The notes beneath the pieces were generated by a model. It saw only the letters and a program-made list of their open reading frames with translations. It was not told the origin of the DNA and did no database searches. Positions 1 through 5,378 of a stretch of DNA of 9,413 bases are shown piece by piece. Source of the DNA: Planktomarina sp. Its GTDB lineage: Bacteria; Pseudomonadota; Alphaproteobacteria; Rhodobacterales; Rhodobacteraceae. The DNA lies in NCBI GenBank assembly GCA_022425445.1, contig JAKMFM010000261.1, positions 1 through 9,413 on the forward strand. The letters are read 5' to 3'. The stretch's first letter is position 1. Every line of letters begins with the position of its first letter. A program made the translations under genes and the position numbers.

Positions 1-41
1 TTTTTGGACCCACCACGGGCCAAACGGATTTTCATAGCCAT
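1..41 (-). CDS. rpsP: 30S ribosomal protein S16, N-terminal part only (cut by window edge)
   Basis: Only the first 13 complete codons are present, reading MAMKIRLARGGSK, which is the characteristic start of bacterial S16, a small-subunit protein needed for 30S assembly. The start at 41 is supported by an AAGGAG Shine-Dalgarno (49-54 on the plus strand as CTCCTT) seven bases upstream. It lies 45 bases downstream of the chorismate mutase stop, in the same direction, so it is probably the third gene of the ffh operon. In related genomes rimM, trmD and rplS often follow, but these would lie outside this window. The rest of the protein cannot be assessed. Confidence 0.9.
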   Translation of the reverse strand, partial: MAMKIRLARGGSK

Positions 42-86
42 TGTTAATCTCCTTGAAAATGGCAAATAGGCAGCAGATATTGCGGT

Positions 87-383
87 CTATTCTTGATAAG
101 TTTTGTGGTTCTGGATGACTTCTTGAACGATAAAGCTCAGAAATTTCTTGGCGAATTCGGGATCAAGATCGGCGCGTTGTGCCAAATCTTGCAGACGGGT
201 AATTTGCTGTGCCTCGCGTTCGGGATCCGATGGCGGTAGCGCGTGTTTGGCTTTGAGCTGCCCAACGGCTTGTGTATGGGCAAAACGCTCGCCCAGCGTA
301 TAAACCAAGATGGCATCCAAGCGATCAATGCTCTCGCGATGTGATTTCAGCAGCTGAGCGGCGCGTGTTGTATCGTCCGTCAT
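87..383 (-). CDS. Chorismate mutase, AroQ class (type II fold)
   Basis: This 98-residue all-helical protein should convert chorismate to prephenate in phenylalanine and tyrosine synthesis, in the cytoplasm. Aligned by eye to the mutase domain of E. coli PheA, active-site residues are kept at a constant offset: R16, R33, K44, D53, R56 and E57. The last helix ends in VQEVIQNHK, so the position of E. coli Gln88 seems to be His93. I believe such endings occur in alphaproteobacterial single-domain mutases, but this is from memory. The start at 383 has a GGAGG site six bases upstream (390-394). No prephenate dehydratase or dehydrogenase domain is fused. It sits 31 bases after ffh and 45 before rpsP, so it is probably co-transcribed with both. 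Related activities such as isochorismate pyruvate lyase share the fold and cannot be fully excluded. Confidence 0.88.
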   Translation of the reverse strand: MTDDTTRAAQLLKSHRESIDRLDAILVYTLGERFAHTQAVGQLKAKHALPPSDPEREAQQITRLQDLAQRADLDPEFAKKFLSFIVQEVIQNHKTYQE

Positions 384-414
384 AACAGGCCTCCGGATGT
401 CCTATCTGAATGGT

Positions 415-1911
415 TCATTTCTTTTTGCTCAAGCCGCTTAGGCCACCGGGAAACCCGCCGCCCAATCCACCCATCCCTTTGGGCAGGCTCATGCCTTTGG
501 GCAAACCGCCCATAGCGCCACTGGCGATTTGCTCTTGGGCTGCGGCCAGCTCGGCTTGACTTGGGGCGCCTTGGCCGCCGAGCATGCCCTTGAGGGCGCT
601 CAGGCCGCCCTTTTTGCCTATTTTCTTCATCATATCTGACATTTGTCGATGTTGTTTGAGCAATTTATTGAGATCACTCACGTCAAGCCCCGCCCCGGCT
701 GCGATCCGCTTTTTTCGGCTGGCTTGTAGCAAAGCAGGATTGGCCCGCTCTTTCTTTGTCATGGAATTGATCAAGGCAATTTGGCGTTTTAATAGGCTGT
801 CATCTAGGCCGGCTTGATCAATCTTGCCCTTCATTTTTGCCATACCGGGCATCATGCCCATCAGGCCTTGCATACCGCCCATTTTTTGCATTTGCTCGAG
901 CTGGCTGCGCAGATCATTCATATTGAACATGCCCTTTTGCAGGCGACGCATCATCCGTTCGGCTTGTTCTGCTTCTAAAGTTTCTTGCGCCTTCTCAACC
1001 AAAGCGACGATGTCGCCCATGCCCAGAATGCGGCCAGCGATGCGCTCTGGCTCGAATGTTTCCAAGGCATCCATCTTTTCGCCGGAACCAACAAATTTGA
1101 TTGGCTTGCCGGTGACCGCGCGCATGGACAGCGCCGCACCACCGCGACCATCCCCATCCATACGGGTGAGAACCACGCCCGAGATGCCGATTTTTCTGTC
1201 AAATTCTTCGGCCACTTCGACAGCCACTTGACCGGTTAACCCATCGACAACGAGCAGGGTTTCGCGTGGCTCAACCGCATCGCGCACATCCTGAACTTCC
1301 TGCATCAGAGTTTCATCGATTTGCAGGCGCCCGGCCGTGTCGAGCATATAAACGTCATAGCCGCCCAATGTGGCCTGCTGTTTGGCGCGTTTGGCAATCT
1401 GCACCGCGCTTTCACCGACGACGATGGGCAGGGTATCAACGCCGACTTGCCCACCCAAGATCGCAAGCTGTTCCATCGCGGCGGGCCGGTAGATGTCCAA
1501 TGAGGCCATCAGCACCTTTTTACCTTCGCGGCTGGCCAAGCGTTTGGCCAGTTTGCCGGTGGTAGTGGTTTTACCCGAGCCTTGCAGACCCACCATCAAA
1601 ATCGCAGCGGGTGGGTTGTCGATCTTCAAATCGCCCGGTTCGCCTTCACCGCGCAGGGTGTCAATCAGAGCGTCATGGACGATCTTGACCACTTGCTGGC
1701 CGGGGGTCACCGATTTTGTGACGGCCGAACCGGTGGCTTTACTTTGAACTTTCTTAATGAATTCACGGGCAACAGTCAGGCTGACATCCGCCTCTAGGAG
1801 GGCAACGCGGACCTCTCTTAGGGCTGTTTTCACATCCTCTTCCGACAGCGCCCCTTGCTTGGTTAGCCGATCAAACACACCTCCAAGGCGTTCGGATAGA
1901 TTTTCAAACAT
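415..1911 (-). CDS. ffh: Signal recognition particle protein Ffh (SRP54 GTPase)
   Basis: Ffh binds 4.5S RNA and hydrophobic signal sequences on nascent chains, and delivers ribosomes to the receptor FtsY at the membrane. The 498-residue length is slightly above the usual ~450. The order is standard: helical N domain (about 1-85), G domain with P-loop GLQGSGKTT (108-116), DTAGR (191-195) and TRMDGDGRGGAALS (249-262), then a methionine-rich M domain (about 300-435) rich in MGGMQGLMGMMPGMAKM-type sequence. The extra length is a Gly/Lys/Pro-rich tail ending GLSGLSKKK. The start at 1911 is preceded by AAAGGGG (1919-1925), seven bases away. It is the first gene of the minus-strand run, so its promoter should lie in 1926-2040. 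I found no convincing -35/-10 pair there. Confidence 0.97.
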   Translation of the reverse strand: MFENLSERLGGVFDRLTKQGALSEEDVKTALREVRVALLEADVSLTVAREFIKKVQSKATGSAVTKSVTPGQQVVKIVHDALIDTLRGEGEPGDLKIDNPPAAILMVGLQGSGKTTTTGKLAKRLASREGKKVLMASLDIYRPAAMEQLAILGGQVGVDTLPIVVGESAVQIAKRAKQQATLGGYDVYMLDTAGRLQIDETLMQEVQDVRDAVEPRETLLVVDGLTGQVAVEVAEEFDRKIGISGVVLTRMDGDGRGGAALSMRAVTGKPIKFVGSGEKMDALETFEPERIAGRILGMGDIVALVEKAQETLEAEQAERMMRRLQKGMFNMNDLRSQLEQMQKMGGMQGLMGMMPGMAKMKGKIDQAGLDDSLLKRQIALINSMTKKERANPALLQASRKKRIAAGAGLDVSDLNKLLKQHRQMSDMMKKIGKKGGLSALKGMLGGQGAPSQAELAAAQEQIASGAMGGLPKGMSLPKGMGGLGGGFPGGLSGLSKKK

Positions 1912-2042
1912 GGGTCCGCCCCTTTCGCTCCGCTCACGGTTCCGCTATGGCGCGGGCCGTGTAAATTTCCAAAGTCCCAAACCGAAAAGCACCCGTGGGC
2001 GCAACGCGCTGACGGATGGCGATCCTGGCAAAAGCCTAAGGA

Positions 2043-2063
2043 CCGGAAGACGATGACTTCCGG
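2043..2063. repeat. Inverted repeat, 7-bp arms, 7-base loop
   Basis: CCGGAAG at 2043-2049 and CTTCCGG at 2057-2063 are exact reverse complements around a 7-base loop. It could form a modest RNA hairpin in either transcript or be a protein site. There is no T run on either side, so it is not a typical intrinsic terminator. It ends only six bases before the next palindrome. Confidence 0.5.
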
Positions 2064-2069
2064 GATTTG

Positions 2070-2085
2070 CACGTGTGTACACGTG
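2070..2085. promoter_or_regulatory. 16-bp inverted repeat, candidate operator
   Basis: CACGTGT-GT-ACACGTG is an inverted repeat with perfect 7-bp arms and a 2-base centre. Such short-spacer dyads are typical of dimeric helix-turn-helix regulators. It lies 146 bases before the FAD dehydrogenase start and about 159 bases before the ffh start, so it could act on either promoter. No regulator gene is adjacent, and the family of any binding protein cannot be told from the site alone. Confidence 0.4.
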
Positions 2086-2196
2086 TCCTGCGTCCAGAGT
2101 CAAGCGTGGCCTGCGCCTGAGCTTGGGTGGTGGCGATACAGAAAGAAATTGCCAAAGTGGAGGTCTGTCATTACTGACAAGGCAGCAGCTTGGCGT

Positions 2197-2216
2197 TTGT
2201 GCGCAAAGCGCGACAA
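2197..2216 (+). promoter_or_regulatory. Small hairpin in the presumed 5' leader of the FAD dehydrogenase
   Basis: TTGTGCGC-AAA-GCGC(G)ACAA forms two 4-bp stem segments with one bulged G and a three-base loop. It ends 15 bases before the chosen start codon at 2232, just upstream of the ribosome-binding region. It may influence translation or be part of a regulator site. This is a structural observation only. Confidence 0.3.
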
Positions 2217-2231
2217 GAGAGCAAGGGCGTT

Positions 2232-3659
2232 ATGTTAAATCCAGTGACGGCAAAGTTTACAAGCCAACTGCAACGCCTTCTGCCTGCTGCAGCCTTTCCT
2301 GAACTTGGTGATAAATATCTGACAGAGCCGCGAGGGCATTATCAGGGATCGGCGGGGCTATTAGTGGCCCCAGACAGCACCGCGCAGGTGGCGCAGGTTA
2401 TTGCGGCGGTGGCGGCGGCTCGGATCGGCGTTGTGCCTTATGGGGGTGGCACTGGTCTTGTTGGGGGGCAAGTCCTGCCAGCATCCAAGACGCACGCCCC
2501 AGCCCCGCTGATTTTAAGCCTTGGGCGCATGCGCCAGATTCGGGCTTGTTATCCTGAAGAGAACGTTCTGGTGGCTGAAGCTGGTGCGGTGCTGGCGGAG
2601 GTTCAGCAAAGTGCGGCGGATGTGGATAGATTGTTTCCATTGTCGCTGGCCTCTGAAGGCACGGCGCAGATCGGCGGATTGCTGGCCACCAATGCTGGTG
2701 GGGTAAATGTGCTGCGCTATGGCATGGCGCGCGACCAGGTTTTGGGCATTGAGGCGGTGATGGCCGATGGTCGGATTTTCAATGGTCTGCAACGGCTGCG
2801 CAAAAATAATACTGGGTACGATTTGCGGCATCTGCTCATCGGATCTGAGGGCACTTTAGGCATCATCACTGCTGCGAGTCTCAAGTTGGCGCCCCGACCC
2901 CAATCGGAGGGGACAGCACTTTTGACCGTAGACAGCCCAAGCGTGGCGCTGGATCTGTTGGGGCGGGCTAAAGGCATTTTGGGTGAGAGCATCTCCGCGT
3001 TTGAATTGATTTCTGGGCAGGGCTTGCGGTTTCTGGCTGAGACCCACCCGCAGATGCGTCAACCATGGTCCTCGCCCCCCGATTGGTCAATTTTGCTGCA
3101 TCTCGGTGTTTCGAATGGCGCAGGGGCGGAACAGGCAATTGAAACGCTGTTTGAGCAGGCCTCAGACATGATCCGTGACGGTGTGATCGCTCAATCTACG
3201 CAGCAAGCGCAAGATCTGTGGAGCCTGCGGGAAACCATACCTCTTGCCAACCGTGCGATTGGCGCAATTTGCTCATCGGACATTTCTTTGCCGTTGTCGG
3301 AAATTGCCAGTTTTATCGCCAAGATGCCTGTGGCTCTGGCCTGTTATGGCGACATCCGTATCAATTGTTTTGGTCATCTTGGCGATGGGAACCTTCATTA
3401 CAACCTGTTTCCGGCCGCGGGTGCGGCGGCTTCAGACTACCGCGCCATGAGGGCAGATTTGCAGGCTGAAGTGCATCGACTGACCCATGAATTGGGTGGA
3501 TCCGTTTCTGCCGAGCATGGCGTTGGGCGGCTCAAGGTGGCGGATATTGCGCGCTTTGGCGATCCCGTGAAATTGCAACTTATGCGTCAGATCAAAGACA
3601 CGTTGGATCCTCAAGGCATTATGAACCCCGGAGCCGTTTTACCGCTACGGGACGCTTAG
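2232..3659 (+). CDS. FAD-linked D-2-hydroxyacid dehydrogenase (GlcD / D-2-hydroxyglutarate dehydrogenase type)
   Basis: This 475-residue flavoenzyme belongs to the family that oxidises D-2-hydroxyacids (D-lactate, glycolate, D-2-hydroxyglutarate) to 2-oxoacids. Counting from the ATG at 2232, the PCMH-type FAD domain shows PYGGGTGLVGG (69-79), TNAGG (153-157), the RYGMARDQVLGIEAVMADG stretch (162-180) and GYDLRHLLIGSEGTLGI (195-211). The C-terminal FAD-oxidase domain has WSLRE (330-334), GHLGDGNLHYN (381-391) and AEHGVGR (427-433). H382, H389 and E428 match the metal ligands described for D2HGDH. The frame is open back to a TTG at 2190, but family similarity begins after 2232, where AAGGG (2223-2227) lies close upstream. 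There is no Fe-S domain, signal peptide or glcE/glcF partner nearby, so the electron acceptor may be ETF. The exact substrate is not decidable here. Its stop overlaps the stop of the convergent galE relic by four bases. Confidence 0.92.
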   Translation: MLNPVTAKFTSQLQRLLPAAAFPELGDKYLTEPRGHYQGSAGLLVAPDSTAQVAQVIAAVAAARIGVVPYGGGTGLVGGQVLPASKTHAPAPLILSLGRMRQIRACYPEENVLVAEAGAVLAEVQQSAADVDRLFPLSLASEGTAQIGGLLATNAGGVNVLRYGMARDQVLGIEAVMADGRIFNGLQRLRKNNTGYDLRHLLIGSEGTLGIITAASLKLAPRPQSEGTALLTVDSPSVALDLLGRAKGILGESISAFELISGQGLRFLAETHPQMRQPWSSPPDWSILLHLGVSNGAGAEQAIETLFEQASDMIRDGVIAQSTQQAQDLWSLRETIPLANRAIGAICSSDISLPLSEIASFIAKMPVALACYGDIRINCFGHLGDGNLHYNLFPAAGAAASDYRAMRADLQAEVHRLTHELGGSVSAEHGVGRLKVADIARFGDPVKLQLMRQIKDTLDPQGIMNPGAVLPLRDA

Positions 3660-4021
3660 CTGCGCGCTTGGGTTTCGATCGAATTCCATGAGCTTTGACA
3701 CATATCAGCCAGACTGAATTGAGTTTCAAAGTCCAAAACCTCCTTGGCCTTGCGGACGTCGGCCAGACAGGTTGGCACGTCGCTCGCGCGGCGCGGAGCG
3801 ATGACATAGGGCAGGTCCCGGCCGACGGCTTGGCTGTAGGCGGCATTCATTTCCAATACGGAATAGGCCTGGCCCGTGCCCAGGTTGACCACATGCCCCT
3901 CATGGGTGGAGAGCAATTTTTGCACCGATAACACATGGCCGCGCGCCAGATCGCAGACATGAATGTAATCGCGCTCGCCTGTACCGTCGCGGGTGTCATA
4001 GTCATTGCCAAAGACATTGAG
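3656..4021 (-). pseudogene. galE: 3' remnant of UDP-glucose 4-epimerase (galE), fused in frame behind a yjbH remnant
   Basis: The frame reads NVFGNDYDTRDGTGERDYIHV, then DLARGHV, VNLGTGQAYSVLEM and APRRASDVPTCLADVRKAKEVLDF, which is the C-terminal third of GalE, the NAD-dependent enzyme that interconverts UDP-glucose and UDP-galactose. About 120 codons remain of a usual ~330. The NAD-binding Rossmann part with its GxxGxxG and YxxxK motifs is absent, so it cannot be an epimerase. There is no start codon of its own with a ribosome site. A GTG at 3934 lies inside a conserved segment and is not a real start. Upstream the frame continues without a stop into YjbH-like sequence. The junction lies within about 4019-4048. 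The TAA at 3656-3658 overlaps the TAG of the convergent FAD dehydrogenase. Confidence 0.85.
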
Positions 4022-4449
4022 ATGGTGCAGCGCGCCGCTGGCGACAACCGGGCCCAGGTTCTTACTCGCTGCGATATACTCGCCACTGTAGACATCTGTG
4101 CCGATAAAATCTTGCAGACCTACGGCAATGGCCGGCCGGCGGTCCGTTTCGTCAAGCAGACGGTAGCGCAGATCAAAAGATCGATCATAGAGTGTTGGTC
4201 CTGGCCTTTCGATCGAGGAGTAGCGAAAGGCGCCTGTTAGCCGGGGGAAGTTTGGAACATTAACGTATTGCGTAGGCTCTTGCCCGCTTGCGAAATGGAA
4301 AAGCTCAGCTCTGCATCCGGTGCCAACTGCGAGCTGGGCATATCGACCAGACCAGGCATGCCATAAGAGTTATAAGTGAGCCTCGGCTCGGCAAATGAAA
4401 TATGCCCTGTACAAAAAATACAGCTGAGGACAGCCCAAAATAATTTCAT
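4022..4449 (-). pseudogene. 5' remnant of a YjbH-family exopolysaccharide outer-membrane protein gene, frameshifted
   Basis: From ATG 4449 (AAGG nine bases upstream at 4459-4462) the product begins with a signal peptide, MKLFWAVLSCIFCTGHISFA, followed by YNSYGMPGLVDMPSSQLAPD and LRNTLMFQTSP, the N-terminal pattern of YjbH. It then hits a TAA at 4236-4238. One frame over, the family pattern resumes: RLTGAFRYSSIE, YDRSFDLRYRLLDE, PAIAVGLQDFIGT, SGEYIAASKNLGP. This parallels E. coli YjbH (AFDLKLRL, VAVGARD, GTGLFDAEYLVASKAWGP). The switch sits at a run of five C (4243-4247; G on the plus strand), and one more C would restore the frame. Only ~140 of ~700 codons remain before the frame runs into galE. 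YjbH proteins accompany secreted polysaccharide export. The gene is broken unless the frameshift is a sequencing error, and even then it would be a truncated chimera. Confidence 0.8.
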
Positions 4450-4590
4450 TAAATAAAACCTTAACAATGCGTTAGGTTAACTTAAAAATGCGGAGCTTGT
4501 AAGCTGTGGATCAGGAAAATAGAGCATCAAAAAACTAGATATTTTTGCTGGGCAATTTACCTGTAGGCGCGAAAGCGCTATGGGCGGGTC
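4450..4590. promoter_or_regulatory. Divergent AT-rich spacer between the yjbH relic and rluA
   Basis: This 141-base spacer is AT-rich compared with its surroundings and should carry the rluA promoter rightward and the former yjbH promoter leftward. No convincing hexamer pair was found. Just before rluA, GCGC-GAAA-GCGC (4567-4578) could form a 4-bp GC stem with a GAAA tetraloop, 12 bases from the start codon. Confidence 0.45.
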
Positions 4591-5235
4591 ATGACAGCCT
4601 ATACCCCTCCGATGGACCCTTTGGATGTGATCCACCTGGATCATGAGCTCTTGGTGGTTAACAAGCCCTCGGGTCTTTTGTCTGTGCCTGGGCGCGGACC
4701 ACTCTTGGCCGATTGTTTGATATCTCGCATTCAGGCCGACTACCCCACAGCGCTTTTGGTGCATCGGTTGGATCGAGACACCTCGGGCGTCATGGTCTTT
4801 GCTTTGTCATCCCATGCACAGCGTCACTTGGGGCTACAATTTGAAAAACGCCAGACGCAAAAGACTTATGTGGCGCGGGTCTGGGGGCAAATGGTGGCAC
4901 AAAGCGGCACGGTTGATTTGCCGATCATAGTTGATTGGCCGAACCGGCCGCGGCAGATGATTTGCCATGAGACTGGCCGCGCGGCACAGACCGATTGGCA
5001 GGTGATTAAAAGGGGCGCTCAAGAAACGCGCGTCAAGTTAAGTCCAAAAACGGGTCGTTCGCATCAACTTAGGGTACATATGCTGGCGCTTGGGCATCCG
5101 ATCTTGGGCGATCCGTTTTATGGCACGCCGGAAAGCCAAGCGGCCCCGCGCCTGATGCTGCATTCCCACCGCTTGCGTTTACGTCATCCAGATGGTGGCG
5201 AATTGATGGATTTCCGTGCCAAAATAACATTCTAA
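4591..5235 (+). CDS. rluA: RluA, 23S rRNA / tRNA pseudouridine synthase
   Basis: RluA isomerises uridine to pseudouridine at 23S rRNA position 746 and at tRNA position 32 in E. coli. The 214-residue length is close to the 219 of that enzyme, and the match is end to end: YTPPMDPLDVI near the start, VVNKPSGLLSVPGR (22-35), catalytic HRLDRDTSG (58-66, Asp61), YVARVWG (93-99), DWPNRPRQ (115-122), TGRSHQLRVHMLALGHPILGD (154-174). There is no S4 domain, unlike RluC and RluD, which supports RluA proper. The ATG at 4591 gives the same N-terminal length as E. coli RluA. The Shine-Dalgarno is poor (GGGCGG close upstream) and a GC hairpin with a GAAA loop precedes it. The gene appears monocistronic, divergent from the yjbH relic and convergent with the aldehyde dehydrogenase. 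Confidence 0.93.
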   Translation: MTAYTPPMDPLDVIHLDHELLVVNKPSGLLSVPGRGPLLADCLISRIQADYPTALLVHRLDRDTSGVMVFALSSHAQRHLGLQFEKRQTQKTYVARVWGQMVAQSGTVDLPIIVDWPNRPRQMICHETGRAAQTDWQVIKRGAQETRVKLSPKTGRSHQLRVHMLALGHPILGDPFYGTPESQAAPRLMLHSHRLRLRHPDGGELMDFRAKITF

Positions 5236-5302
5236 AGCCACGTTCTAAAACACCGGCCAGACCTGCGCAGTGACGATGCATGGGTCAACCGGCATCATAA
5301 GT

Positions 5303-5364
5303 GCCCATCAAAATCCCGATCCCTGCGCTGATCGCTTGTCGACAGAGCGGGAATTTTGATGGGC
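5303..5364. terminator. Long imperfect inverted repeat between converging genes, probable bidirectional terminator or small repeat element
   Basis: The left arm (5303-5318, GCCCATCAAAATCCCG) and right arm (5348-5364, CGGGAATTTTGATGGGC) are reverse complements except for one extra base, giving a stem of about 16 bp with a 29-base loop. The loop contains a TGTCGACA palindrome (5337-5344). It starts 68 bases after the rluA stop and ends 15 bases past the aldehyde dehydrogenase stop, a position expected for a shared terminator. Neither side has a proper T run, and the loop is long for an intrinsic terminator, so a dispersed repeat element is an alternative. No flanking target-site duplication was evident. 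Confidence 0.5.
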
Positions 5365-5378
5365 TTTAGGTGTATGAC

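Larger units (their letters stand above)
1912..2231. promoter_or_regulatory. Divergent intergenic region between ffh and the FAD-linked dehydrogenase
   Basis: This 320-base spacer must hold the promoters for ffh (leftward) and for the FAD dehydrogenase (rightward). The reading frames in it have no recognisable protein character. It contains three inverted repeats listed separately (2043-2063, 2070-2085, 2197-2216) and a weaker one, TGTCA-ttac-TGACA, at 2166-2179. No clear sigma-70 hexamer pair stands out in either direction, which is common in alphaproteobacteria where -10 boxes are weak. No RNA gene was recognised. Confidence 0.6.

Noticed and set aside
584..1797. Many plus-strand open frames opposite ffh
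   Set aside because: All lie antisense to an intact, highly conserved gene and have compositions expected from reverse reading of GC-rich codons.
2040..2065. Possible SRP RNA (4.5S) near ffh because of an ACCGGAAG motif
   Set aside because: The motif is part of a simple 7-bp inverted repeat. The rest of the conserved SRP RNA tetraloop and asymmetric internal loop are not present.
2190..2231. FAD dehydrogenase starting from TTG at 2190
   Set aside because: The added 14 residues are basic and not family-like, and the leader hairpin falls in this stretch. The ATG at 2232 is preferred, though its Shine-Dalgarno spacing is short.
3847..4095. Separate 82-codon minus-strand frame within the yjbH/galE relic
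   Set aside because: It is out of frame with the clear GalE motifs and has no family resemblance, so it is a shadow frame.
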